Source: Vibrio sp. PID17_43 (GTDB lineage: Bacteria > Pseudomonadota > Gammaproteobacteria > Enterobacterales > Vibrionaceae). From it: DNA of 64,000 nucleotides. The translations under genes and the position numbers were made by a program. Below, piece after piece: positions 52,191 to 62,541 of the stretch. Where the stretch lies: the NCBI RefSeq assembly GCF_002608565.1, contig NZ_LIXM01000001.1:248001-312000 (forward strand). Reading direction: 5' to 3'. Below the pieces are notes generated by a model that saw nothing but the letters and a program-made list of their open reading frames with translations, searched no databases and had not been told where the DNA came from. Every line of letters begins with the position of its first letter. The stretch's first letter is position 1.

Positions 52191-53195
52191 ATGGTTATAA
52201 ATCAGCGTTCATTTCGTACAATTTTCAAGCACTCTGTACTCACAATGTCACTTTTCGCTTCAGTGCCATCTTTTGCGGCAGAGAAAATCTGTGCCATTTA
52301 CCCCCACCTTAAGGACTCCTATTGGCTATCAGTAAACTATGGAATGGTTTCCGAAGCGAAAAAACTCGGTGTTAATCTGCGCGTTCTTGAGGCTGGTGGT
52401 TATTTAAATAATGACCGCCAAAAGCAACAACTGGCTCTGTGTACTCAATGGGGAGCCAATGCCATCATTCTTGGTACGGTAGAGCCGCAAGCTTACGAGC
52501 ACAACCTCAAGAACTGGGTGGGTAACACCCCGGTGTTTGCAACGGTAAATCAACTTGATCTCGATAAAGAGCAAAACGAATTGCTCAAAGGTGTCGTTGG
52601 GGTTGATTGGTACTGGATGGGATATGAAGCGGGGAAATTCTTAGCAGAGAAGCACCCTAAAGGATCTGGTAAAACCAATATTGCTCTACTACTTGGCCCA
52701 CGTACCAGTGGCGGAACAAAACCGGTCACTACGGGATTTTACGATGCCATCAAAGGTAGCGACATTCACATTGTTGACTCATTCTGGGCCGACAATGACA
52801 AGGAGTTACAGCGAAACCTTATTCAGCGTGTCATTGATTTGGATAATATTGACTATATCGTAGGTAACGCTGTTGCTATTGAAGCGGCTATCAGTGAATT
52901 GCGCAGTGTTGGTAAAACGAAAGAAATCGGCTTGGTTTCTATTTATCTCAGTCATGGCGTTTACCGAGGCTTACTTCGCCACAAGGTATTGTTCGCCCCA
53001 ACCGACAAAATGGTTCAACAAGGCCGTTTATCTGTGAGACAAGCCGTTCACTATTTACGTCAACTACCATACGAAAAGCACGCGTCTCCAGGCATTAAAC
53101 CACTGACACCTAGCACGCTTCATGATGGCACAATTCAAGAATCGTTATCTCCATCAAAATATAGACCGACATTCAGTGTTAAGGCTGTTGATTGA
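52191..53195 (+). CDS. torT: TorT-like periplasmic TMAO-binding protein
   Basis: 334 residues from the ATG at 52191; upstream in-frame codons overlap torS and are not used. Signal peptide ends SFAAEK. The rest is a periplasmic-binding-protein fold of the LacI/ribose type (ICAIYPHLKDSYWLSVNYGM, LLGPRTSGGTKPVTTGFY). TorT binds TMAO and signals to TorS, which is encoded divergently. Confidence 0.88.
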   Translation: MVINQRSFRTIFKHSVLTMSLFASVPSFAAEKICAIYPHLKDSYWLSVNYGMVSEAKKLGVNLRVLEAGGYLNNDRQKQQLALCTQWGANAIILGTVEPQAYEHNLKNWVGNTPVFATVNQLDLDKEQNELLKGVVGVDWYWMGYEAGKFLAEKHPKGSGKTNIALLLGPRTSGGTKPVTTGFYDAIKGSDIHIVDSFWADNDKELQRNLIQRVIDLDNIDYIVGNAVAIEAAISELRSVGKTKEIGLVSIYLSHGVYRGLLRHKVLFAPTDKMVQQGRLSVRQAVHYLRQLPYEKHASPGIKPLTPSTLHDGTIQESLSPSKYRPTFSVKAVD

Positions 53196-53259
53196 TCAAT
53201 AAAAAACGTATTTTATTGGATGATTGCTACTTTAAAATCATAAAAACGGAAATCACTTG

Positions 53260-53715
53260 ATGCAAAAAACAACCCGTACCATGCCAGCGCACAAACATGT
53301 GGCATTGGTTGCCCACGATAACTGTAAACCCGAACTACTTCGTTGGGTTAAAGAGAACAAAGAAAAGCTACAAAGCCATTTCTTATACGCGACAGGTACA
53401 ACAGGTCACATGCTAAGCAAAGAAACGGGCTTAGCCATTAAGAGTTTGATAAGCGGCCCAATGGGCGGCGATCAACAACTTGGCGCCCTGATTTCTGAAG
53501 GCGATATCGATGTTTTGGTGTTTTTCTGGGATCCTCTTAACGCCGTTCCACATGACCCCGATGTAAAAGCACTGCTTCGCATCGCCAGTGTTTGGAACAT
53601 TCCAGTCGCGACTAACCGCGCAAGTGCAAAATTTCTTTTCGCCTCTCCGCTGATTGATCAAGAAGTCGATATTGAAGTACCTGACTATCAAGCTTACTTA
53701 GCCGAGCGCACTTGA
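53260..53715 (+). CDS. mgsA: Methylglyoxal synthase
   Basis: 151 residues. Converts dihydroxyacetone phosphate to methylglyoxal and phosphate. The motifs are present: [33 protein letters not shown] with catalytic Asp, and [20 protein letters not shown], with NRASA at the end. ATG at 53260. A shared terminator separates it from the convergent helD. Confidence 0.95.
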   Translation: MQKTTRTMPAHKHVALVAHDNCKPELLRWVKENKEKLQSHFLYATGTTGHMLSKETGLAIKSLISGPMGGDQQLGALISEGDIDVLVFFWDPLNAVPHDPDVKALLRIASVWNIPVATNRASAKFLFASPLIDQEVDIEVPDYQAYLAERT

Positions 53716-53738
53716 TCTTGGTGTGTAAAGCATAGAAA

Positions 53739-53767
53739 ACAAAGGCGATACCCTGTATCGCCTTTGT
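53739..53767. terminator. Bidirectional terminator between mgsA and helD
   Basis: Perfect stem acaaaggcgata / tatcgcctttgt with a 5-base loop. Serves both convergent genes. Confidence 0.85.
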
Positions 53768-53772
53768 TGTGC

Positions 53773-55875
53773 TTATTTTGAGCTAACGATTGGATAATCA
53801 CCGCTGACCAATTCTTGAACAAAACCAGATCCTGCCCCCGTGTGCGTAATCCACACTTTCTCTTTTGCTCGTGTCATTGCAACATAGAATAAACGACGCT
53901 CTTCTGCATATGGGAATTTGTCTTTCGACTCAGTCAAGGCTCCATCAATGTGTGCATGCTTCTTCTTCGCTGGGAATTGCCCTTCATCTACAGAGAGTAC
54001 AATAACAAAATCTGCCTCCCTTCCCTTACTCGCATGGCAAGTCATAAAGCGAATGTCCAGATTTGGGAAACGCTTCACCCAGTCATCATACAAATCTGGC
54101 TTATGGTAATGATTGCGACCAAGTAGCAGAACAGACTTAATTTTCTTCGCCTGTTGGTTCAACTGATCAAGGATTTTCTCAACCTGATTGCTTGGCGCAG
54201 TATGCACACTCTTCTGCTTACGTTGCTTATGACTATTCAATATTTTTGGCAACTGCGAAGGGTTTTGCTGCACAAAGGTATTCGCTACCTCACCAATCTG
54301 ATTATTAAAACGGTAAGTGGTATCGAGATAATGAACCGTCGAGTGTTGAAAACGCGTTTGGAAACCGGTGGTCAGATCTACGTCTGCCCCGGCAAACTGG
54401 TAAATCGCCTGCCAGTCATCCCCTACAGCGAACAAGGTTGCTCCTAACTGCTTGTCTGTCGATTCGCACAGTGCTTCAATTAAAGCCAAACGATCTGGCG
54501 AAATATCTTGATATTCATCAACCATCACAAAACGCCATGGTGAAACAAACTTTCCAGACTTCACATAATCTGTCGCGCGACTGATCATGGTTGGAAAGTC
54601 CACTTGGTTACTGTCTTTTAGCATTTTTTGCCAAGCGCTATAGCACGGCCAACACAACGCAAGTTCACTATTCAAGCGTGTGTAATCTTGATGATTAACC
54701 AACTTTTCCTGTACTTGTTTCTTGGTTAACCCGACCAAGGCCAGTTGAGATATCTGTGAATCTAACCATGCAATCAGCTTGGGGTTCTCTGAGTGACTGC
54801 CAAGCTCGTCATCCCCTTTTAAGTACGCGATAGGCCACTTATCCAAATGTTTCTGCCAACGTTTAAAGTTAGTCGGCGTCATCCAATGTTTTTTCAACCA
54901 ATCAATGCACCAAGCAGTACGTTGGTTGTCATCCAAAGCGGCCGGGCTAATTTCTACGGCTTGTGGTTCAACTTGGTTCAAAATGCGTAGGCCAAGTTGA
55001 TGGAAGGTATTTACACGTACGCCTTCCGCAGCCATACCCACTTTGTCTACTAATCGATCTTTCATCTCGGTTGCTGCATCGCGGCCAAACGCCAGCAACA
55101 GCAGCTCTTCCGACTGAGCCTGATGGCTTTGAAGTAAATAGGCCACCCGCGCAGTCAAAACACTCGTTTTACCCGAGCCTGCACCTGCTAACACTAAATT
55201 ATGATCGTCATTAAGTAGCACCGCATGCTGCTGCGAAAGGTTCAATGGAGAAGATTCAATACGATTAAATAGCACTTCCCAGTTCGGACGCTCATTTTCC
55301 AGCCACTCATGATTACGTTCAGCCAGTGTTGCCGAAGTCTCCGACAACCAAGGTTCTATCTCAGCCATACGATTCGGCATACGCATTTTTGCTTCAGCCA
55401 AACTGGTTTTGATGTCAAAAAGTTCACTATTAAGTTGGTCAGCCCAGCTTTGAACTTTTGAGTGAGATAAATAAGCTGGTAGATGTTTGAGCTGATACAG
55501 CTCATCTTCCCACCGAGGTAAATATTCAGCGAGTTTACGACACTGGCTATTGTGCCAGTCTTGATACTGGCGTACGGCTTCAAGTGCAAACTTACGACAC
55601 TGGGGCCATGGCAAACCTTGTACTAACCAGCTTTGCTGCTTGCCACCTTGTTCGTGAGCAAAAAACTGCAGCGAGCTCCAAAGTAAACCACGCTTAACGC
55701 TCACTTTTCCGTTCCAAATCGTGAACGGAATGTGCTCTTCGCTGCCAATTGATGTTAATAAAACGCTGTTTTCTTTTATTTCAACTTGGAAATACTCATT
55801 TTGAATAAAAAACTGTGCTTTATTAGAGGCTGTGAGCAGCATGAAAGAGGCGCCTTTTGATAGAGAAGTTCTCAT
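53773..55875 (-). CDS. helD: DNA helicase IV (HelD)
   Basis: 700 residues. UvrD/Rep-like SF1 helicase: Walker A AGAGSGKTSV, motif II DEYQDIS, motif Ia/III (FGRDAATEMKDR, VGDDWQAIYQFAGAD), motif VI (YVAMTRAKEKVW). The N-terminal ~200 residues are the HelD-specific region. The ATG at 55842 is a possible alternative start. Functions in recombination and repair. Confidence 0.9.
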   Translation of the reverse strand: MRTSLSKGASFMLLTASNKAQFFIQNEYFQVEIKENSVLLTSIGSEEHIPFTIWNGKVSVKRGLLWSSLQFFAHEQGGKQQSWLVQGLPWPQCRKFALEAVRQYQDWHNSQCRKLAEYLPRWEDELYQLKHLPAYLSHSKVQSWADQLNSELFDIKTSLAEAKMRMPNRMAEIEPWLSETSATLAERNHEWLENERPNWEVLFNRIESSPLNLSQQHAVLLNDDHNLVLAGAGSGKTSVLTARVAYLLQSHQAQSEELLLLAFGRDAATEMKDRLVDKVGMAAEGVRVNTFHQLGLRILNQVEPQAVEISPAALDDNQRTAWCIDWLKKHWMTPTNFKRWQKHLDKWPIAYLKGDDELGSHSENPKLIAWLDSQISQLALVGLTKKQVQEKLVNHQDYTRLNSELALCWPCYSAWQKMLKDSNQVDFPTMISRATDYVKSGKFVSPWRFVMVDEYQDISPDRLALIEALCESTDKQLGATLFAVGDDWQAIYQFAGADVDLTTGFQTRFQHSTVHYLDTTYRFNNQIGEVANTFVQQNPSQLPKILNSHKQRKQKSVHTAPSNQVEKILDQLNQQAKKIKSVLLLGRNHYHKPDLYDDWVKRFPNLDIRFMTCHASKGREADFVIVLSVDEGQFPAKKKHAHIDGALTESKDKFPYAEERRLFYVAMTRAKEKVWITHTGAGSGFVQELVSGDYPIVSSK

Positions 55876-56133
55876 TTTATATCATTTTAGACGGCCAAGT
55901 TGTAGCAGGGGATTGAGACAAAATGCGCTTCTTTCGGTATTCTCAATTAAAAATTACATTACTGTTGAATTTGCAAACAATAATTTGCGATCTAATGAGT
56001 ACACTCACTGTAAGTCAATGACGCACCTGTTTAATTTCTAACCAAATGACAATATTTATTAAATTAGGTCATAAACGCGCTATAGTGAGTTTGTTAAAAT
56101 TCTGTCGTTTTTACTGGCAACGAAAGGCGCACT

Positions 56134-58287
56134 GTGCAAACTGCTTTAAAACTTCGCCTCTATTGGGCAAACAAAACCATCAACTACAGTATTCTCATTT
56201 TGATCACCTTACTAGGCGTAGTCGTCCCGGCTTGGTATTTTGAACAAAATACGTTAATTACCCCTTTAATTTTAGGTGTAATCGCTGCTGCATTGGCTGA
56301 AAGTGATGACAGTTTCACAGGACGCATCAAAGCACTGCTCCTCACTTTTCTCTGCTTTGCCGTTGCCGCACTTTCGATAGAAATCTTATTTAACATTCCT
56401 TGGGCGTTCGCTATCGGGCTGTTCATTTCTACCTTTGGTTTTATTATGCTCGGCGCCATCGGCCCTAAATATGCTAGCATCGCTTTTGGATCATTACTCA
56501 TCGCGATTTATGCCATGCTGGGCGCCCATGAGAGTACTAACCTTTGGTTCCAACCCGCACTGTTGCTCGCAGGGGCGGCGTGGTACTACTTCATGTCGAT
56601 GATATGGCAGATATTTTGGCCGCTACAACCCGTTCAGCAGAGTCTTGCAGCCGTATTCCTCCAGATCGCTAATTATCTTGATGCGAAAGCAAAGCTATTT
56701 CACCCGGTGACGAATTTGGTGCCTCAACCCATTCGTATTGAAGCCGCCAAACTCAATGCTGCGACAGTGAATTCGTTGAACGCTTGTAAAGCGACCCTAC
56801 TCAGCCGCTCTAAACGTGGCCATATCGATGGCCCAAGTGACCGGTTCCTGAATATCTACTTTATTGCTCAAGATATTCATGAGCGTGTCAGTTCAAGTCA
56901 CTACCGCTATCAAGATCTCGCCACCGAGTTTGAACGCTCTGATGTGCTATTTCGCTTTAAATATTTGCTTGAATCACAAGCGCAAGCTTGTCGTGATATC
57001 GCGCATGCAATTCGTCTTGGAAATGAATATGTCCATACGGATCAATCCATTCTTGCTTTGGCCGAACTGCAAAACTCACTAGCCTATTTAGAAGAGCAGC
57101 AACAAAACCATTGGAAACGCCTGCTCACGCAACTGACTTACCTCTTCAATAACCTAGCAACGGTAGAAAAGCAGTTGAGTAACATCAACAACCCGGACGC
57201 AGAGCGTTTAGAAGAAGGGACACTTGACGACACCAATCCACACACTCTCAAAGCGATGTGGCAACGAATAACAGCAAATCTAAACAAAGACTCAATGCTG
57301 TTTCGTCACGCCCTGCGCATGTCCATCGCACTGACCGTAGGCTACGGTATCATTCAGATGTTTGATATCGACCGTGGATATTGGATTTTGCTCACCACCC
57401 TGTTTGTATGTCAGCCCAACTACAGCGCTACCAGACAAAAATTAACGGCGCGTGTTATCGGCACCTTAGCCGGCCTGTTAATTGGTGTTCCCTTACTGAC
57501 CTTCTTCCCTTCTCAAGAAAGTCAGCTAGTATTTATCGTCCTCTCTGGTGTCATGTTTTTTGCATTTAGAATCAACAATTACGGTTATGCTACGGGCTTT
57601 ATCACACTACTGGTTCTGTTTCTATTTAACCAATTAGGAGAAGGCCATGCCGTCGTATTACCTCGTTTAGCCGATACCTTAATTGGTTGTGTGTTAGCTG
57701 TTGCGGCAGTGATGGTGATATTGCCCGATTGGCAATCTAAACGATTGCACAAAGTGATGTCTGATGCGATTGACGCTAACAAACAGTATCTTGGGCAAAT
57801 CATCGGTCAATACCGTATCGGCAAGAAAGATAATCTAAGCTATCGTATCGCTCGACGTCAGGCACACAACAATGATGCGAACCTATCTTTAGCAATCAGT
57901 ACTATGTTGGCTGAGCCTGGTAAATATCGTACTGCGGTGGATGAAAGCTTCCGTTTTTTAACCCTTAACCACGCAATGCTGAGCTACATCTCTGCGCTTG
58001 GCGCTCACCGTACGAGAATTGAGGACGAAGCGATTCACCAACTCGTACTTGATGCACATCGCTGTATTCATCAACATTTGGATGTACTGCATCGTCAGCT
58101 ACACCCTCATTGTGAAGAGTATGATTTATCGTCAATGGATGATGCTGATCTGGAACAAAGACTGAATGAATGGCGTGAAGAAGATGATCACTCAGCTAGG
58201 ATGGTACTGCAGCAGCTTCATCTGATCTATCGCATGTTGCCAGAACTCCATTCACTGGCTTCCAAATTTGCAGTCCGCGTAAACTAG
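56134..58287 (+). CDS. yccS: YccS/YhfK-type FUSC membrane protein
   Basis: 717 residues from a GTG. Two sets of membrane spans (about 20-150 and 395-520) flank a large cytoplasmic domain, and a helical C-terminal domain follows: the FUSC architecture of YccS-like inner membrane proteins (GPKYASIAFGSLLIAIYAML; ILLTTLFVCQPNYSATR; RVIGTLAGLLIGVP). Related to aromatic acid efflux proteins, but the substrate is not established. Confidence 0.92.
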   Translation: MQTALKLRLYWANKTINYSILILITLLGVVVPAWYFEQNTLITPLILGVIAAALAESDDSFTGRIKALLLTFLCFAVAALSIEILFNIPWAFAIGLFISTFGFIMLGAIGPKYASIAFGSLLIAIYAMLGAHESTNLWFQPALLLAGAAWYYFMSMIWQIFWPLQPVQQSLAAVFLQIANYLDAKAKLFHPVTNLVPQPIRIEAAKLNAATVNSLNACKATLLSRSKRGHIDGPSDRFLNIYFIAQDIHERVSSSHYRYQDLATEFERSDVLFRFKYLLESQAQACRDIAHAIRLGNEYVHTDQSILALAELQNSLAYLEEQQQNHWKRLLTQLTYLFNNLATVEKQLSNINNPDAERLEEGTLDDTNPHTLKAMWQRITANLNKDSMLFRHALRMSIALTVGYGIIQMFDIDRGYWILLTTLFVCQPNYSATRQKLTARVIGTLAGLLIGVPLLTFFPSQESQLVFIVLSGVMFFAFRINNYGYATGFITLLVLFLFNQLGEGHAVVLPRLADTLIGCVLAVAAVMVILPDWQSKRLHKVMSDAIDANKQYLGQIIGQYRIGKKDNLSYRIARRQAHNNDANLSLAISTMLAEPGKYRTAVDESFRFLTLNHAMLSYISALGAHRTRIEDEAIHQLVLDAHRCIHQHLDVLHRQLHPHCEEYDLSSMDDADLEQRLNEWREEDDHSARMVLQQLHLIYRMLPELHSLASKFAVRVN

Positions 58288-58439
58288 AAGCTCTTACCAA
58301 TTGTTAAACACTAACTGACATTACTCGGACAAAAAAACACCAGTCAAAATCTAAGCTAGACGTATCGGGTTTTCAGTGGCGATGAGAGCCGCGCAGCGGG
58401 TTAATGATGGAAAAGCCCAATCAAGATGCGGAGATAACA

Positions 58440-58601
58440 ATGACTGCTCAGCAATTTAACGACTTAAAAGAAAAAATCAATGAGTTAACGGCAAGCCAAC
58501 TGCGTTCGTTGCAAGGGCAAATTAGCCAAACACTCAGCAAGAAGAGTGCGCCAATTTTGTCGAGTGAAGAACAAGAAATGTTGTCAAAACTGTTTACTTA
58601 G
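58440..58601 (+). CDS. Small 53-residue helical protein
   Basis: ATG at 58440 with ribosome binding site ggagataaca; an ATG twelve codons earlier is possible. Amphipathic helical protein (MTAQQFNDLKEKINELTASQ) with an EEQEMLSKLF tail. No family recognised, but the pattern of a short conserved gene with good signals supports it. Confidence 0.55.
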   Translation: MTAQQFNDLKEKINELTASQLRSLQGQISQTLSKKSAPILSSEEQEMLSKLFT

Positions 58602-58679
58602 TCAAGCCGTTGAACAAAAACACTCGAACATTTTTCAACACTTTTATGCTCAAGAAAGCATAATGAAGAGTGTAATGCC

Positions 58680-58793
58680 ATGTCTATGTCTGGAATTCGG
58701 TCTGGGTATCAACGGATTCAGTTATCACAGAAGGTGGCTGACGATGCTGCGCATGACATTCAACAAGGCACTGTAAAAAAGCGCGACAGTTGA
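58680..58793 (+). CDS. 37-residue small protein, possibly a truncated gene
   Basis: Starts MSMSGIRSGYQRIQLSQKVA and continues with an acidic-to-basic helix (DDAAHDIQQGTVKKRDS). Codon use looks coding. It may be the N-terminal fragment of a longer gene cut short; weak ribosome binding site. Confidence 0.3.
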   Translation: MSMSGIRSGYQRIQLSQKVADDAAHDIQQGTVKKRDS

Positions 58794-59391
58794 TAGACTG
58801 CCACGTTTTTTGAATGTCAGTTCAGGCTTGCTTAGCCAAACTCACCATTAGCTATTACGTTATTATGCAATTGCGACTCCGCAATATCATTTGATGACAT
58901 ACCGTTGAAATAGTTCTCAACCAAAATCGTTTAATGCACATTGACATCAGTCGTGATATTTAATGAAACAGCCTCCATTGATGGGTCATAATCTACCTGA
59001 ATTTGAATCAGTAACTCATCCATATCGATCGCTGAGTCGTTCAAGTCCATGATTTGGAAAGAGACACCAAGCATAGCCTTGCCCAACAGTAACGATTATC
59101 CTTATTATGGCATGCCATTCCATGCGCTCGTCCGTCCGCGTTTGCCCATCAATATCATCGTTATCATCAATCAGACTTATAAGTAAATTTTCAACAATTG
59201 GCGACCTAAACGTTTGCGTAATCGCTAACCTTCTCTTAACCTTGTTTTGAGGCTTTCATCACGGTTTTTCCATTGATATAGTTAACCCATCAAAACGAAA
59301 AAGACCATTCGAGGCATGGAGCTTCCTCACTAATCTCAAGAAGAGAAGAATTGGTACCGACAACAATCGGCAGATTTAAGAGGGTCAAATT
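58794..59391. other. Gap with a coding remnant
   Basis: About 600 bp. Apart from the remnant at 58931-59074, nothing is recognisable. The promoter of the YgjV-like gene lies in the last 100 bases. Confidence 0.4.
58931..59074 (-). pseudogene. Coding remnant, unidentified
   Basis: 47 codons, MLGVSFQIMDLNDSAIDMDE onward, with strongly protein-like composition (acidic, alternating hydrophobic; ends in NITTDVNVH). An in-frame stop lies just upstream of the ATG. Probably the C-terminal end of a lost gene. Confidence 0.3.
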
Positions 59392-59634
59392 ATGGAGATG
59401 AATATGGTTGAAATCCTAGGCTACGCTGCCTCAATCATGGTCGCGATTTCACTTACAATGAAAGATATCGTTAAGCTACGTATTCTTAACTTTATCGGCT
59501 GTGGTCTGTTCACTGCATACGGTCTGATGATTGACTCATGGCCAGTTGTGCTAACTAACGGGTTTATTGCTTGTGTAAACGTGTATTTCCTAGCAAAAAT
59601 GCAGCGTGAAAAAAAAAGTTTCGCCACTGAGTAA
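59392..59634 (+). CDS. Small membrane protein, YgjV / semiSWEET-like
   Basis: 80 residues with two to three spans (ILGYAASIMVAISLTMKDI, LRILNFIGCGLFTAYGLMI, WPVVLTNGFIACVNVYFLA). This matches bacterial inner membrane proteins of the YgjV/PQ-loop type. Good ribosome binding site (aagaggg) and terminator. Transport role unproven. Confidence 0.75.
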   Translation: MEMNMVEILGYAASIMVAISLTMKDIVKLRILNFIGCGLFTAYGLMIDSWPVVLTNGFIACVNVYFLAKMQREKKSFATE

Positions 59635-59655
59635 TGTCTAAATATATTGAATAAC

Positions 59656-59689
59656 GAAAGCCCGAAAGTACTGTTCTTTCGGGCTTTTT
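59656..59689 (+). terminator. Rho-independent terminator
   Basis: Stem gaaagcccgaaag with ctttcgggctttttc. Confidence 0.9.
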
Positions 59690-59838
59690 CTTAATTATTC
59701 AAAAACTTACTTAACACAACTTAGATATGAAAGGTCATGAACACGAACACGGATAAGTAAAAGTCTCTTCAGTACTGCACCTTAACGCCCGTTCGGTATA
59801 TACTCGCGATAACATCATCTCGAATGTAGAGGCTATCT

Positions 59839-60225
59839 ATGAATATTGGTGTGGCTGCTGAATTGACAGGGCTTTCTTCCAAATCTATCCGACTTTATGA
59901 AGATAAAGGCATCATCACACCGCCAGCACGCAATGACTCGGGTTATCGAGAGTATTCAGACAAGCACATCCAAGAGTTAAATCTAATTTCTCGAGCAAAA
60001 AATGCAGGATTCTCTCTTCAAGAATGTAAAGAGTTTGTGCAGTTGGCGCATAATCCAAACCGAAAAAGCAGAGAAGTTAAAGCTCGAACCATGGGGAAAC
60101 TACAAGAAGTTGAAAACAAGATAGCTCACCTTGTCGAAATCAAAAAGCAACTTGAGAGTTGGGTTACTTCCTGCCCTGGTGACGCCACAAGCTGTTGCCC
60201 AATTATTGATGAGCTCACTAAATAA
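59839..60225 (+). CDS. cueR: CueR-like copper-responsive MerR regulator
   Basis: 128 residues: MerR HTH (IGVAAELTGLSSKSIRLYED), coiled-coil dimer helix, and the C-terminal metal loop CPGDATSCCPII with the two Cys of CueR. It would activate copA or cueO when Cu(I) binds. Neither target gene is adjacent here. Confidence 0.9.
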   Translation: MNIGVAAELTGLSSKSIRLYEDKGIITPPARNDSGYREYSDKHIQELNLISRAKNAGFSLQECKEFVQLAHNPNRKSREVKARTMGKLQEVENKIAHLVEIKKQLESWVTSCPGDATSCCPIIDELTK

Positions 60226-60600
60226 CCTCAGCTCGAGACAATCTAAGCCATTCAGCACAGCGCTTTTAGCGCCTAACGTCGTTAAAATGACCGCAATAGA
60301 CTCACTATTGACTTGTCATTTTGCCTTGTTATTCATCTAAAATAGCTGTACTGACTCCTATATCAGCTTAAGTGACTCATGAATTGGGCTATGTAGACTT
60401 TCTTGTCCCGAGTTGAGGTTAAATAACCATCATCCGAGCAATCAAAACAGGCCAGTTTCGAGGCTTCTCCACGCCTTCAAAGTTTCAAGTTGCACGTCCT
60501 TCTAAAGTGAGATCATTCGCTCAAATTTTTAATTTTGACATTACTTCAGTAACTGAATGTTTATACTTCATGAAAAGGACAACTTTAAAAGGTATGGAAA
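60226..60600. other. Gap before the DUF3012 gene
   Basis: About 375 bp, no gene seen. An AT-rich promoter-like region and a ribosome binding site (aaaaggt) precede the ATG at 60601. Confidence 0.4.
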
Positions 60601-60756
60601 ATGAAAAAGTTAGCATTGATCGTGTTTGTTACAGCTCAACTGATGGCGTGTACTGAAGTAGGCAGCGAAGCATGGTGTAACGATATGAAAGAAAAACCAA
60701 AAGGCGAATGGACGGCCAACGAAGCGTCAGACTTCGCTAAACATTGCGTGTTCTAA
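60601..60756 (+). CDS. DUF3012 small lipoprotein
   Basis: 51 residues. The signal peptide ends in a lipobox (LMAC near residue 16), followed by WCNDMKEKPKGEWTANEA and FAKHCVF at the end, the DUF3012 signature with two Cys. Small envelope lipoprotein of unknown function. Confidence 0.85.
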   Translation: MKKLALIVFVTAQLMACTEVGSEAWCNDMKEKPKGEWTANEASDFAKHCVF

Positions 60757-60768
60757 CAATACCTTAGA

Positions 60769-61083
60769 CCCTGTAAATAATTCTGTGTAACTGTCGGCGT
60801 TACATATATTCAGTGAGTCGGTCTTCGAACATAATCATAAAGCGGTTCAGTGCTTGTCGCTAGGTAAATCACCTTTCGAGCTGACTAATCTGTTGGGAAC
60901 AGTTTTTTGTTTCTTAATCGCTTTTCTAATAACGCTGTTGAGTGACTCAATGGCGTTAGTCGTGTAAATTGCTCGACGTATATCCTCTGGGTAGTTAAAC
61001 AGGGTATTAAGGTTCTCCCAATGCGTCCTCCAAAAAAGAGAATAGAAGCCCGCAATCTTTGTCCTTGCAGAACAAAGCAGCAC
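60769..61083 (-). mobile_element. IS256-type transposase remnant
   Basis: The last ~70 codons of a mutator-type transposase: WENLNTLFNYPEDIRRAIY and TTNAIESLNSVIRKAIKK, the C-terminal signature. The end near 60769 (gaccctgtaaataattctg) resembles the terminal repeat of such elements. The rest is gone, so it is not mobile by itself. Confidence 0.85.
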
Positions 61084-61109
61084 TCTTGGCGCTGCTTTGA
61101 TTTGTAATG

Positions 61110-61868
61110 CTACTGCATGCGTTTTAGCATATTCAATGTAATGTTCGCTGAGTTGTCAGCCGTGGCTTTCTTCAAATCAGAGTATACCATCTCTGCAGAT
61201 CCATCCGCTTTGTCCGAAATCGTACGGATCACGACGTATGGAACTTTAAATGCATCTGCGACTTGACCAAGTGCGGCCCCTTCCATTTCCACCGCCATGG
61301 CATTGTACTCTTGATATATTCCGGTCACTTTTACCTTACTTGCTATGAACTGGTCACCTGAAGCGATAATGCCTCGATAAACACTCTCTTTACCTAACGT
61401 ATCGACCGCAGCTTCAAACGCGTATTTTTGTAGCGTTTTATCTGCGTAGAAGTAACGCTCTTGATAGTCTGGTAATAGACCTTTCGGCATATTAAAAGGT
61501 GTTAAATCGACATCATGTTGAACAAGGCGTGTTGATACCACCACATCCAACGGATCCAATTTAGGATCGCTTGCACCTGCAATACCAGTAAAAATCAGTT
61601 GGTCTACACCGAATGACTCAATAAGCAATGTGGTTGTCATAGCGGCATTCACTTTACCAACGCCAGACTTAGTTACGACTACTGATTTGCCTTCTAACTG
61701 ACCCGTGTAAAAACTGTGCCTACCAATTTGTTTTACTTGTTGATTTTGGATTTTTGGTAATAGAGCTTCAACTTCTACATCCATTGCACCGACGATACCA
61801 ATGGTTGATGCTGCAATGGAAGGTAGAGAGTAAGCTGCAAGCATAAGAGCAAGTGATTTCTTCAACAT
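61110..61868 (-). CDS. Exported MTA/SAH nucleosidase
   Basis: 252 residues from the ATG at 61868. It belongs to the 5'-methylthioadenosine/S-adenosylhomocysteine nucleosidase family: GIVGAMDVEVEALLPKI at the start, FTGIAGASDPKLDPLDVV in the middle, NAMAVEMEGAALGQVA and VIRTISDKADGSAE at the end. Unlike the usual cytoplasmic Pfs/MtnN, it begins with a signal peptide (KKSLALMLAAYSLPSIAA), so it acts in the periplasm. The IS256 remnant abuts it. Confidence 0.88.
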   Translation of the reverse strand: MLKKSLALMLAAYSLPSIAASTIGIVGAMDVEVEALLPKIQNQQVKQIGRHSFYTGQLEGKSVVVTKSGVGKVNAAMTTTLLIESFGVDQLIFTGIAGASDPKLDPLDVVVSTRLVQHDVDLTPFNMPKGLLPDYQERYFYADKTLQKYAFEAAVDTLGKESVYRGIIASGDQFIASKVKVTGIYQEYNAMAVEMEGAALGQVADAFKVPYVVIRTISDKADGSAEMVYSDLKKATADNSANITLNMLKRMQ

Positions 61869-61928
61869 ATGAGTCCTGAAATGTAATACGAGCCACCAAT
61901 TTGTGACGCAGCTCAGATTATACAACAC

Positions 61929-62541
61929 CCCAAAACAAGAGCAATCGTTTGCTTTGAATATTCAAGACTGATTGATTAAATAACTTTCAATCCATGATGA
62001 TTATTTAATCACCATCGCTCTTGATTTAAAAACAGCTCTGTACACTGCGTTGCATTGGTGATATTTCAGCCTCACTTTATTGACGCATACATAAGCGATA
62101 ACTGCCCACTCCTAGTAAAGTCACGTCTTATAAACATCTCAGGACTCCACTCAGAACGCTCAAATCGTGAATATTTTAGTTTATCCGCGTGCATCTTTCT
62201 TATCAATCTAACCATTCCCATAAGAACATGAAAAATATAAAAATTAGTATAATTTTAAAAACCAATTGAACTTGAATCATAAAATAACAATGCACAATAA
62301 TAACTAAACCAACTGCAAACCTATTAATTAATAAAAAGTCATACTTAATAAGTTTAAGCGTTAATATTGTTTTTAAATTTCACCAACCCAATTCCAATTC
62401 AATAAGCACTGACCATTAATTTCATTGATATAATTTATTTAGGTGTGAAATATAACATTCATCATTGGACACCTCTTACTAATTTCAATCAAGAAAAATA
62501 ATATCACTCCAATATCCATTTTTTTGATTTAGCAACGCAAT
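61929..62541. other. AT-rich gap
   Basis: About 610 very AT-rich bases without any gene, ending at the IS5 remnant. Confidence 0.4.
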
